From positions 41,219,593 to 41,239,592 of the forward strand of contig CM060317.1 of assembly GCA_030674155.1 (NCBI GenBank): a stretch of 20,000 nt of DNA. The letters are read 5' to 3'. The notes beneath the pieces were generated by a model. It searched no databases, was not told the origin of the DNA, and was given only the letters and a program-made list of their open reading frames with translations. Positions 1 through 11,212 of this stretch are shown here, in pieces (position 1 is the first letter of the stretch; each line of letters opens with the position of its first letter). The translations under genes were made by a program, and so were the position numbers. This DNA is from Stramonita haemastoma. Taxonomy: Eukaryota; Mollusca; Gastropoda; Neogastropoda; Muricidae.

Positions 1-41
1 ACACACACGCACATACGCACGCGGCGCGCGCGCGCGCGCAC

Positions 42-88
<47 letters not shown>

Positions 89-114
89 CACACACACACA
101 CACACACACACACT
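1..114. repeat. CA microsatellite with embedded GC dinucleotide run
   Basis: The window opens in a (CA)n tract interrupted at about 22-40 by an alternating GC run and a few CACG variants. Alternating purine-pyrimidine sequence of this kind is a classic Z-DNA-prone arrangement; that is a known property of such sequence, not something shown here. The tract continues beyond the left edge of the window. Confidence 0.95.
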
Positions 115-239
115 GGATCAAAGGATCGTCGTGATGAGACTATCGAAAGGAAAGGAAAAAAATAGGAGGTAATACAACCAGTGTTCTCTATGGTTTACGC
201 AAACATAGTAAACATTTGTATCTGAAGTGCATTTGTATC

Positions 240-256
240 TCTCTCTCACACACATA

Positions 257-317
<61 letters not shown>

Positions 318-351
318 CTCCTCTCTCTCTCTCTCTTCTCACACACACCAC

Positions 352-382
<31 letters not shown>

Positions 383-387
383 ACACA

Positions 388-420
<33 letters not shown>

Positions 421-442
421 CACACACACACACACACACACT
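240..442. repeat. Composite CT then CA microsatellite
   Basis: A (CT)n tract at about 261-340 passes directly into a (CA)n tract at about 341-442, both read on the + strand. Small interruptions (CCTCTC, CACCAC, CATACA) break the perfect repeat. The open frames across it are runs of Ser/Leu, Thr/His or Cys/Val and are artefacts of the dinucleotide repeat. Confidence 0.95.
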
Positions 443-1456
443 CGCACTGCATACACGTGAGAGCAATTGCGCACGTGCAAACTCATCCTCAACGCACAGA
501 GAGCGGAAGAAGAAGAAATCTGTTTTCGTGTAATGACATACAGAGAGAGCAAAAGAACACGAGACAGCAAGAGACAGAGGAGCGCCAACAGAGATATACA
601 CGACTGAGGAAACAGAAACAGACAAAACAGAGCTGGCTTAGAATTAACTCATGGCCCGGACCAGTCTCTCCCCCCAAAAAAACAACCATCGCCAACAACA
701 AAATACAACAACATGGTTTACATATCTTTTTTTTGTTATTACTGCGAGCGTTAATGATCCACATGGGAGTTCTAGCAGGGCTGTCACTTGGACCGGTAGC
801 ATAGCGGCGAATCATGCAAATCAGTCTGCACAATTCCTGTGGGAACTGTTAGTTTTTCCAGCATCACATCTAACAACCACTGTCAAAGACGAGGCTATAC
901 AATCAATACAGATTGCATGTGTTATTTGCACTCGGATTAAATGGCTTGTGTAAAGAAAATGATATTCTGGTGTCGATAGTTAAAATATCAGCTTCCAACC
1001 AACAGCTTGAATGTAACAGCAAGATGAGGACCTATACTGTATATCTATTAATATGTTTCGCTTCTAATGATGGTGTGAAGAGAGTGAAAACTATGTATTT
1101 TATTAAGACACAAAAATATATACTTTTAGGATATTCAAAAATGCCGAACGTTCGAACTAGAAACAAATGTTCACTTTTTAATGACTAGTATTTTGCTGTT
1201 AGAAAAAAGTATTCTCCTCAATGTCAAATGACATCGCAGATCTTTTTAAAAAATTTTTATTAATTTTTATTTTTACATACTTGTAAGTTTTCATTAAGTG
1301 CACAAAGCGGTTTGTACCATCAATGGTAAACGCCATTACGTATACGCAATACCAATATGAAAAATGAGGGTTATAACGCTATCTATAAGATAAAGTTAAA
1401 GCCCAATTCCTAAACTTTTGGGTATACAGTGACTTACTTAAAATAAACACTTCCCC

Positions 1457-1458
<2 letters not shown>
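443..1458. other. Unassigned stretch without recognisable gene
   Basis: About 1 kb between microsatellites. The first 200 bases are purine- and A-rich (GAGA and ACAGA motifs). The rest is AT-rich with only short, composition-driven open frames. I see no splice-supported exon, RNA gene or transposon end. A short palindromic patch near 1305-1335 weakly resembles the inverted-repeat family found at 2229-2523, but not enough to call. Confidence 0.6.
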
Positions 1459-1535
<77 letters not shown>

Positions 1536-1573
1536 GCACGCACACACACGCACACACGCACACACGCACACAG
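1459..1573. repeat. CA/CACG microsatellite directly upstream of a SINE
   Basis: A (CA)n tract that grades into CACG-rich variants toward its right end and abuts the 5' end of the SINE at about 1574. This fits retroposon insertion into, or next to, a simple repeat. Confidence 0.95.
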
Positions 1574-1582
1574 GGGACGGGA

Positions 1583-1593
1583 TGGCCTAGTGG
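1583..1593 (+). promoter_or_regulatory. Pol III A box of SINE copy 1
   Basis: TGGCCTAGTGG matches the tRNA-type A box consensus (TRGCNNAGYGG). It lies 32 bases upstream of a matching B box, the usual tRNA-like spacing. Confidence 0.8.
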
Positions 1594-1625
1594 TCAGAAC
1601 ATTGCGCTCGCAATTTGACGACCCG

Positions 1626-1636
1626 GGTTCGATTCC
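1626..1636 (+). promoter_or_regulatory. Pol III B box of SINE copy 1
   Basis: GGTTCGATTCC is a perfect match to the B box consensus (GGTTCGANTCC). With the A box at 1583 it makes a type 2 internal Pol III promoter. Confidence 0.85.
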
Positions 1637-1934
1637 TGTTCGAGGGGATTTTCTCCCTGGAGTTAACATCAGTGCTGACTCCAGTCTCCCATTAAGTCCT
1701 TCGGATGAGACTATAAACCGAGTCCTGTGTGTGAACGCACGCAGAACATCTTGCGCACACGTTAAATCCTGTTCCGCTTTTCGTAAGAGTAGGCCATTGT
1801 GTGCCGGTGGGAACAGATGAAAAGATTTACAAAACTGCATACACACGGGACTAGATGTATCAAAAGCATATGGTTGCTTATTCCATTATCCTCAATATAA
1901 AAGAGTAAAATAAATAACATAAAATAATTTAAAT

Positions 1935-1937
<3 letters not shown>

Positions 1938-2007
<70 letters not shown>

Positions 2008-2029
2008 ACACATACACACACACACACCT
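1938..2029. repeat. CA microsatellite at the SINE 3' end
   Basis: A (CA)n tract with a few CATA variants that begins exactly where the A/T-rich tail of SINE copy 1 stops (AAATAAAACACAC). Confidence 0.95.
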
Positions 2030-2228
2030 ACAAGCAGCTCAACCATTAATTTTCTTTTATAAAATCTCAAGTGTTTTCCTACTCCATATGTAAAAGAAAG
2101 CAGACGTATTTAATCTTCTGACAGAGCAAATAAGGTAACAGTCTTTAAAAAGCAATCATGACTTCACTTTCGTTGCAAAGCAGCTGCGACTCTCATGGCG
2201 GGATTTTGTTCAGAATAATTTTGTCACT

Positions 2229-2523
2229 GTTGTTGTGCCGCAGCTAAAAATCAGAGGTTCACCAATGGTGAGTTTTTTGTGTATGCGACCATTTTTTTGC
2301 ACACATTTCAGGTAGCTGCATTTCTATTTCTGAGATAAGAATGATCTAATATTCAATAAGAGTGTCCACGGATCAACTGAGCTGTCAAAAAAGTAAACAG
2401 CATCTAAAGTTACACAACCTCCACCCGGCAGTTGGATTGCATCTACCTTAACGGGGGTTAAAAATGGTCGCAGACGCAACATCTCACCATTGGTGAACCT
2501 TAGAGTTCTAGCGGAGGAACGAA
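2229..2523. mobile_element. MITE-like element with long imperfect terminal inverted repeats
   Basis: The left arm (2229-2297) reads GAGGTTCACCAATGGTGAG, then TATGCGACCATTTTT. The right arm (2458-2523), read on the minus strand, gives TAAGGTTCACCAATGGTGAG, then TCTGCGACCATTTTT. The two arms therefore form an imperfect inverted repeat of about 65-70 bases around a core of about 160 bases. No transposase is encoded, so this would be a non-autonomous (MITE-like) DNA element. Two more ends of the same family lie at 2793-2855 and 4567-4650. I could not identify a clear target site duplication, so the superfamily is unknown. Confidence 0.65.
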
Positions 2524-2792
2524 AATAAAAATCCCTAAAAACCTTGAGTGAATTTTTGAATTGATGATTTCATATCGTCAGTGTTGATATTTCAATCTTC
2601 TTTCAATACTTTCTTATTGTCCAATGAGAACGGAGCATTCAGCAAGGAATATACATTGACAGGCTCGTGTTCCCTCGTACAGGTATCAGCTTACTTATTT
2701 TACATTATTAACTCTGACCCCATCTGGTGCATCTGATTCACTCTTCCTCTCTCCTAATGCTGATGAATTTTGATCGCAGCTTTTGTTTTAAT
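2524..2792. other. Unassigned spacer
   Basis: AT-rich sequence between two ends of the inverted-repeat family. No open frame or repeat is recognised. Confidence 0.5.
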
Positions 2793-2855
2793 TGTTGTTC
2801 CTCCCTGGTTCACCAACAGTGAGATTATCTGCATATGCGACAGTTTTTACACATC
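2793..2855 (+). repeat. Isolated end of the inverted-repeat (MITE-like) family, left orientation
   Basis: This stretch (GTTGTTCCTCCCTGGTTCACC, then a GTGAG and CATATGCGACAGTTTTT) matches the left arm of the element at 2229. It is either a solo remnant or the left end of a longer element whose right end is at 4567-4650, about 1.86 kb away, with the minus-strand SINE nested inside. Confidence 0.6.
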
Positions 2856-2867
2856 ATTAAGACGATA

Positions 2868-3163
2868 CCAGTATGCATGTCGTTCTCTTTTTTACCCGTC
2901 TATTCTGGCACAAATGGCCTAATCTTAGAAAAGGAGGAATTGGTTTTGAAGTGTGCGCAAGGTGTTCTGCGTGCGTTTATACACGGGAATCGGTTTATAG
3001 TCTGCTCTGAAGAACCTTTGAGGAAGTAGAGTCAGCACCGATGTTAACTAATGGGGAAAATGCCTTTGAGCGTGCGTCTTGGTGGTGGCAAGCACCCAGA
3101 ATCGATCCATGGACCCATCAAATTGCAAGCACAACTCTCTAACCACTAGGCTATCCCACCCCC
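2868..3163 (-). mobile_element. tRNA-derived SINE (copy 2), 3' truncated
   Basis: Read on the minus strand, this shares the head and body of the SINE at 1574: an A box at 3143-3153 (TAGCCTAGTGG), a degraded B box at 3098-3108 (GGATCGATTCT), then GTTAACATCGGTGCTGACTC, GACTATAAACCGATTCC, and an almost identical core around AACGCACGCAGAACA and CTTGCGCACAC. It ends near 2868 without the LINE-like 3' part seen in copy 1. The breakpoint lies next to the inverted-repeat end at 2793-2855, so it has been truncated or interrupted there. Confidence 0.8.
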
Positions 3164-3165
3164 AG

Positions 3166-4003
3166 TGTGAGGTTTGGTTTACACGCCATTGCAAGAAAAC
3201 TGTACAGTTTCTCCGAATAGAAGTAGAAGGTGATCTCAACATATTCTAATTGCCTTTAATTATACAATAAGTTATATAGTGCAAGTTGTGCTTGGAATAA
3301 TAAAATGCATGGTGATCTGTTTTTCTTGTCACACATTCAAGTCATACCTTCTTTTAATTAATGTCTGTGCTGCAATAACGCTGCCTATGCATAATTTCAG
3401 TCGCGATAGGACTCATCAAAAGCAAAGACAGGGTTAAACAGAAACTAACGTGAATAAAACTCAATTTTCCCCGTAAGGATGCCGGGGGCCTCTCAGTATG
3501 AGTAACATTCCCACCCTCTGGAAATTTTGCGCTAGGAATTCCATCTTTTCTATCCATATCTTTGTTTCTGTCTTGTTTCTTTTCTTCCTGTAGCCTCCTT
3601 GTCTATTTTCTCCGTTTTTGGTCCATTCTTCTGCCCTTTTCTGTTCTTTTAGAAAGACTTCAGTTATCTCCCATGCCGACGTCAGATGCTCTGGGCCTGA
3701 CTTCTCAGGCATTTAACGGCGACACATTGCATATTCGCTGAGTAACAGAAAACAGTATTTGCTGTCTGAGCCTTCGAAGAAGAAGAAGAACAACAACAAA
3801 AACAATGACAAGAGCGAGAACAAGAAGAACAATAACAACAACTAAAACAAGAAAGATTCAGTTCTAAAAGAAATGCTACATAAACAAATCAATAGATAAA
3901 TGAAGTCTCTGTTACCCAACTGCCAAAAGAACACTCTATGACTTGAATAACAATACACAGAAATGCACCAAGAGTTCCTAAAATTAATGATTGCAGCTAG
4001 TTT
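3166..4003. other. Unassigned stretch with GAA/CAA-rich simple repeat
   Basis: Mostly unrecognised sequence. A purine-rich imperfect trinucleotide stretch (GAAGAAGAA, then ACAACAACA) occupies about 3776-3852. A minus-strand open frame at 3461-3712 is Lys/Glu-rich and has no recognisable domain, so I do not call it a gene. Confidence 0.5.
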
Positions 4004-4436
4004 AAATGCTACTGCAGCGTTTCTTGCCAATTTCGTTTCATGGTGTAATGCAAAAACAAACTATTTAGCAAACAGGTCTTGCTTACATTGTAGACAAACT
4101 CCGTAGTCTCTGTAAACTGTTCGCTTCAAGCAGTTCTAAAACTTAATGCAAAGAGAGAACTAAGCATTAACTTGATAAAAGTCGACAACGTTGCCATATA
4201 TCCTCCTAGACCTACATCTTTATCGCAAATGCGGTGCAAATATCTACAATAACCTGCTGATTAACGATTCCTTTTCAAAATGCTTAATCGTAGGCACGCA
4301 CAAAAGTGTGTGTAGTATTGTGAGTTTGTACTGGAAGTTTGAAATTACTCTGAATGCTTTACCTGCCAGCGTGTATAGGTAAATTCAAGCCTCAATGCAA
4401 TTATTTACGACAGGTTTTTTTCAATATGATTGCCAG
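4004..4436. repeat. Direct repeat of about 0.4 kb, copy A
   Basis: This block is repeated in the same orientation at 4651-5062. Shared landmarks in order include CAGCGTTTCTTGC, AACTTGATAAAAGTCGACAAC, CCTAGACCTACAT, TTTATCGCAAATGCGGTG, TTAACGATTC, and ATGCAATTATT with an AGGTTTTT. The copies differ by many substitutions and small indels, so the duplication or pair of insertions is old. No coding potential is evident. It is probably an undescribed interspersed repeat or a local segmental duplication. Confidence 0.8.
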
Positions 4437-4566
4437 TGCCCTAGTTCTCTTCACATAAGTACTCCTACAGAAGGTCAAATATGCACGTTAGAAATGTGCA
4501 TGTTCTGTAATTTATCTCAGCGTGCGGTGGGTCACGGAAACACGAAAAACCCTGCATTCCCGAAGT

Positions 4567-4650
4567 CGGAATGCGGCTACCTTTATGGAGAGCAAAACCC
4601 GCATACGCAAAATCTCACCATCGGTGAACCTCGAAGCTCTAGCCTAGGAA
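4567..4650 (-). repeat. Isolated end of the inverted-repeat (MITE-like) family, right orientation
   Basis: The order GGAATGCGGCTACC, CGCATACGCAA, ATCTCACCATCGGTGAACC, AGCTCTAGCCTAGGAACAAAA matches the right arm of the element at 2229-2523 (GGATTGCATCTACC, CGCAGACGCAA, ATCTCACCATTGGTGAACC, AGTTCTAGCGGAGGAACGAAA). It ends exactly where copy B of the 0.4-kb direct repeat begins. Confidence 0.65.
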
Positions 4651-5062
4651 CAAAATGCTATTACAGCGTTTCTTGCAAACTTCGTTTCTAGGTATAACGC
4701 AAAACTAACTCTACCAAACAGTTCTTGCTTTCGTCATGAACAAACTTCCTAACATGTGCACATTGTTCCCTTCCAGCAGTTCTACAACTTAATGGAAAGA
4801 ACTTTTAATGAGTGATGAGCGCTAACTTGATAAAAGTCGACAACTTTCCCCCTATATTTCCCTAGACCTACATTTTTATCGCAAATGCGGTGAAAATGTC
4901 ATCAACTTCCAGCTAATTAACGATTCTTTTTCAAAAGCGTGTATACTATCATGAGTTTGTGCTGAAAGTTTACAATTTCTCTGAATACTTTGACTGCCAA
5001 GGGTGTATTATGTAATTCAAGCCTGCATGCAATTATTCGCGATAGGTTTTTAATTTTAATCA
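4651..5062. repeat. Direct repeat of about 0.4 kb, copy B
   Basis: The second copy of the block at 4004-4436, in the same orientation and about 647 bases downstream. It begins immediately after the outer edge of the inverted-repeat end at 4567-4650. Confidence 0.8.
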
Positions 5063-5764
<702 letters not shown>

Positions 5765-6158
5765 GTTGTTCTTTCTCCCCTGTTATCAAAATCTTATGTT
5801 TTATGGGACTTATTTTGATGATAGATGGTGGTAGATTGATGTTTTCAGTCATTTAACCTCATCATATTCTCATGTTTGCTCTTTAATTAGTGCGCCTTTC
5901 TTTTTGTTTTGTTTGTTTTTGTTTGTTTTTTTCATTCAAATCAAAATCATCATTAATTCTTACTTCATATTTTTGTTTCTGAATAAGTGCCTTTTATAAC
6001 ATTACCTTAGTATTGTATCACTGTCATATTTCTTACCTGTTGTTGTTGTTCTTTCTCCCCTTTTATCAAAACAATTATGTGTTGGTGGTGGATTGATGTT
6101 TTCAGTCATTTAATCTCATCATATTCTCATGTTTGCCCTTTAATTATTGCGCCTTTTT

Positions 6159-6191
<33 letters not shown>

Positions 6192-6485
6192 TCATATCAA
6201 AATCATCATTGATTCTTACTTCTTACGACATTACCTTAATATTGTATCTCTGTCTTATTTCTTACCTGTTGTTTGATACTTGCTATGGTTTCTTGCTCTT
6301 GGTATTTGGATCATTATAATTGTTGTTGTTTAGTTGAGGCTATCTTTGTATCTTGCTGTTATCTCTGAAAAGGGTGGGGACTGGATGTAAAAAACCACAC
6401 GAGTGCTTATCTATTATCCTCGAATAAAAGAATTTTGCCTTGCCTTGCCTTTGCCTTGCCTTGCCTTGCCTTGCCTTGCCTTGTC
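5765..6485 (+). mobile_element. L2-like LINE 3' untranslated region with (TTGCC)n tail
   Basis: A non-coding LINE 3' region. It contains an internal direct tandem duplication: about 5765-6040 and 6041-6270 share TTCTTTCTCCCC, TTGATGTTTTCAGTCATTTAA, CTCATCATATTCTCATGTTTG, AATCAAAATCATCATT-type, and TATTTCTTACCTGTTG landmarks. The end reads GGGGACTGGATGTAAAAAA, GTGCTTATCTATTATCCTCG, AATAAA (6423-6428), then about nine TTGCC units (6435-6480). That order is shared with the LINE end at 17219-17299 and with SINE copy 1. The body is 5'-truncated: no RT coding sequence from the same element precedes it. Confidence 0.7.
6423..6428 (+). promoter_or_regulatory. AATAAA in LINE 3' end
   Basis: AATAAA lies seven bases upstream of the pentamer tail, the same position relative to the tail as in the LINE ending at 17299. 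In LINEs with repeat tails it may be part of the 3' recognition sequence and not a true polyadenylation signal. Confidence 0.5.
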
Positions 6486-6539
6486 TCTCTGTGTCATGAT
6501 TTCTATTACGTGTGTAATAGTTACAAACAGTCATTGTCA

Positions 6540-6880
6540 CAAAGTGCGTACTTAAGCTACTTTGTAAGAAGGGATTTGGCACAATTTAGAATTGGAATGT
6601 CATCTTTGATTTGTAGCTTTCTTCAATTTAACAATCGAGGTAACGCACAGACTTTAACATGTCCCTTTTGCGATGACATACTAGAAACATAAACACACTT
6701 TTTGCTTCAGTGCCCAAAATACAATGATCTCAGAACAGAACTGATTACAAGTAAATATTGCAGACGTCCATGTATGTTTTAATATTCATTATCAATGTCT
6801 AATGAAAACAGAACAATTGTGATGAAAGTTGCCACTTTCGTCCATAAAGCACTTAAAACATTAGAAAACAGAGTTTCATG
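6540..6880 (+). pseudogene. Decayed C-terminal fragment of a LINE reverse transcriptase (Cys/His motif)
   Basis: One frame reads LAQFRIGMSSLICSF, then GNAQTLTCPFCDD, then THFLLQCPKYNDLR. This resembles the C-terminal Cys/His (C-x2-C-x8-H-x4-C) region of many animal LINE polyproteins, where an RFR-G motif is followed by CP-C and HFLL-CP. The frame is broken by TAA at 6690-6692 and again at 6780-6782, with plausible coding on both sides (after the second stop, VATFVHKALKTLENR). It is a relic. It lies directly after the (TTGCC)n tail, so the younger L2-like insertion has probably interrupted an older element. The family assignment comes from motif recognition only. Confidence 0.6.
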
Positions 6881-7053
6881 TTGTAAATACGGAATACCCA
6901 GTTTTGTCCAGAATATCGGGTTTTGTCCAATGGTGTTATTACGCAATGTTATGTTTTGTTTACGCTGTGATTACATAATGACATGTCGGTAATTACAAAA
7001 TGTTATGTTCATCTGATTGTAAAGGGCCAAGGCGTATACATTAAATCATTCCG

Positions 7054-7155
<102 letters not shown>

Positions 7156-7265
7156 AATTCTCTTTAAAAAAAGAAAGACATTCTTTATACATTATATTGT
7201 TTCAATGGTTACAAAACCAAAACATTGCATTCGAATACGATAGACCAGGACCGCGCACGCGCATG

Positions 7266-7340
7266 CGGGTGTGTGTGGGGGGGGGGGGAGGGGGGTGCGT
7301 GCGTGCGGGCTGGCGTGTATGCGCGTGCGTGCGTGTGTAT
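7266..7340. repeat. G-rich GT/GCGT simple repeat with poly-G runs
   Basis: A GT run leads into a 12-base poly-G run (7277-7288), an A, and six more G, followed by GCGT repeats. It is the only GT-oriented simple repeat on the + strand outside the LINE. Consecutive G runs of this kind could form a G-quadruplex on the + strand. Confidence 0.85.
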
Positions 7341-7461
7341 TTATATGCACACACGTTTTCGTACTGAGACGGAGTATAACTTGAAAGAAGGGAATGGAAG
7401 AGTTGGAGTCAATAACAGAACAAAATGCAGATTTTGGGTAGTTGGTTTTCCTACCTTTCTA

Positions 7462-7530
7462 TTCAATTTCAATTCAATTCAAAATTTTATTTCAAGAAAA
7501 AAACCCCAAGGGGTACATGAAATTGACAAA
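7462..7530 (-). mobile_element. LINE-type 3' end remnant with (TTGAA)n tail
   Basis: Read on the minus strand: a small hairpin (ACCCCTTGGGGT), then CTTGAAATAAAATTTTG, then TTGAA-type pentamers. The pattern of AATAAA, TTTTG and a TTG-initial pentamer tail matches the + strand ends at 6423-6485 and 17262-17299. It sits at the left edge of the tandem array. Confidence 0.5.
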
Positions 7531-9207
<1,677 letters not shown>

Positions 9208-9217
9208 GCGTGTGTGA

Positions 9218-10584
9218 AGGAGGACCCAGAAGGACCCAGACTCCCAGCAGTCAAATCTACCACAAGAAAGATCTTCCTTGGCATCCAATGAAAACCAAAC
9301 AGTTCCGGTGAAATCTAATCCTCTTGAACTGATGCAGAACAATTGTCAGGAGAGAAAGAGTATTTACAATGTTCAAACAGTAAATCGTTTTCACCCCTTG
9401 AGTGAGGAAGCCAGTGCTGAGCAACCCCCTGTGAATAACAAGCATCGTGTGACAGACTGTCCTAGTGCCACCACAGACCCAGCTCCAAGAGTAAAAAAAC
9501 TCAATTGAAAACCAAGGGAGGTTCTTTCTTCTCGTTCGGTTCCTAGGAAAAGCTCTATTCTGCTGATTGGTGATTCAGTCATCAGGGACATAGACCTACA
9601 CAGACTATCAAAACAACATAACTCATCAAGAATCTGTATTAGTGGCATGTCAGCAGCTGACTTGTCTGATTGGTTGCAGCACCAAAGTGTCTCTCCACAT
9701 CTGAAATGTTTGATTATACATGTTGGTGTCAATGACTGTAGAACCACAGGACAAGTGGCCAGAGATACTTGGTGTGACCTTATTCACCTGGCCAGTCAGG
9801 TGTTCCCCAATGCCAGGATTATTCTTAGCTCAATAATCCCAGCCCGTGGCAAACACCATCTCAACACACTGATACCGCCATCTAACCACAACATGAAAAA
9901 GGCTTGCGAACTGCTGAACACAGAGTTCATTGATAACACACCCACCTTCACAACCCACACTGGAGGTCCAAAGTTAGCTCTGTACGCTAACCTCATTCAC
10001 CCTAGTCTTGCTGGCACAGCCAAACTGGCTCTGAAATTAAAGCCATTTTTATCTCCCTCTCATTCTCATGTCAGTGACCACAGACGAAATGAAACCATGC
10101 TACCTAACCAAGATTGTACATCCCCTCATAGTGACTACCCCCCTGTAGATTCAATGAATCATTATCCAAACCTGAACAGGGTGATAGTGCAAACACTAAT
10201 TCCAAACAAATTGCAAGCGCCTCTGATTGTGCCTTTCCCCCACCTCCTCTCCCAATGCATGACGTCATGCAGTCTAGTCAAGGGAACAACAACAAAGGCC
10301 TTAAGCCTAGTGTGAGCCCTGCCCCACAAACTGAGTGGACCACTGAGCCAGTCTACTACCCGCCCCATCCCACATTGAATAGGCCTAGGCCTAGGTCTAG
10401 CACCATGCAGCCCAGTCAGTTAGCACACAGCCAGTGGCATTCCCCACATCAAGGAATGACCACAGCAGTCACTGGCCAAGCTGGCATGTGGAATAGATTA
10501 ATGCCGGCCCCTATCAACCCCTACGATCAGATTTTCGCCAACCTAATGGCTTACATGAACTCCCAACGCCAACTTTATGCTTAG
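9218..10584 (+). pseudogene. LINE ORF1 with SGNH-hydrolase/esterase domain, broken by a stop and a frameshift
   Basis: ORF1p of an L2/CR1-like element. The frame is open from 9218 (preceded by an in-frame TGA at 9215), but the first in-frame ATG is some 100 bases in, so the N-terminus is probably missing. A TGA at 9506-9508 interrupts it; the same frame then continues with ILLIGDSVIRD (GDS at 9569-9577), a Gly block (SGMSAADL), HVGVND (about 9719-9736) and LIHPS (His at 9998-10000). These are SGNH-hydrolase blocks I, II, III and V. The residue three before the His is Asn (AAC, 9989-9991) where the family usually has Asp. The frame shifts by one near 10170-10200, after which a Pro- and Gln-rich tail runs to a stop at 10582-10584. 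In related elements this esterase-type ORF1 takes part in RNP formation or membrane association; its role here is inferred. Confidence 0.75.
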
Positions 10585-10648
10585 GCCTAGTCCCTTTACT
10601 CATTATTATGCATAAATATGTTATAGAGTTTGAGTATGCTTGTCCTAT

Positions 10649-10978
<330 letters not shown>

Positions 10979-11212
10979 AAAAATTGTAAGTTTGAGAATG
11001 AATGTGTTAGGGCATGCTGACAGTGGATGCAGGTTACTATTTCCTATCACTGATATTGTATTGGCTAGGCTACTGTAAGTGCAGTGCTAGTTGGTGAAGT
11101 TGTAAGGGTTGTGTTCAGTGCTTTTTTTAAGCATATTAAGCGAATTTCACTTGTTCCCCTACTTAACTGTTGAATTGTCTGGGTTTTTTGTTTTTTTGTT
11201 TTGTTTTGTTTT

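Larger units (their letters stand above)
1574..1937 (+). mobile_element. tRNA-derived SINE with L2-like LINE 3' end (copy 1)
   Basis: A short non-coding retroposon. The head carries RNA polymerase III internal promoter boxes: an A box at 1583-1593 (TGGCCTAGTGG) and a B box at 1626-1636 (GGTTCGATTCC), spaced as in a tRNA. The surrounding arms do not fold into a good tRNA, so this is a tRNA-derived head and not a tRNA gene. A body follows (about 1650-1825) that is shared with a second copy on the minus strand at about 2868-3163. The last part (about 1850-1905) closely resembles the LINE 3' end at about 6375-6430: GGGACTAGATGTA here against GGGACTGGATGTA there, then CTTATT/CTTATC, ATTATCCTC and ATAAAAGA in the same order. 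An A/T-rich tail ends at a CA tract. SINEs that share a 3' end with a LINE are generally mobilised by that LINE's reverse transcriptase; that role is inferred here. The boundaries are approximate. Confidence 0.8.

Noticed and set aside
118..625. Open frames rich in Cys/Val, Arg/Glu, Ser/Leu or Thr/His across CT and CA tracts (here and at many later sites)
   Set aside because: They are translations of dinucleotide repeats; no composition or motif outside the repeat supports a protein.
814..821. Octamer ATGCAAAT as a POU-factor site
   Set aside because: A single 8-base match with no promoter context is expected by chance.
1305..1350. A fifth end of the inverted-repeat family (ACCATCAATGGTAAACGCC and TATACGCAA)
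   Set aside because: Only a loose resemblance; the order and the flanking boxes do not hold.
1579..1650. A tRNA gene
   Set aside because: The A and B boxes are present, but the acceptor and T stems do not pair properly and the sequence continues into a SINE body shared with another copy.
3461..3712. Lys/Glu-rich minus-strand frame as a gene
   Set aside because: Low-complexity composition, no recognisable domain and no convincing splice sites.
9278..9280. A start codon for ORF1 at 9278
   Set aside because: The codon is TTG, the frame is open further upstream, and no initiation context is visible; the N-terminus is probably missing.
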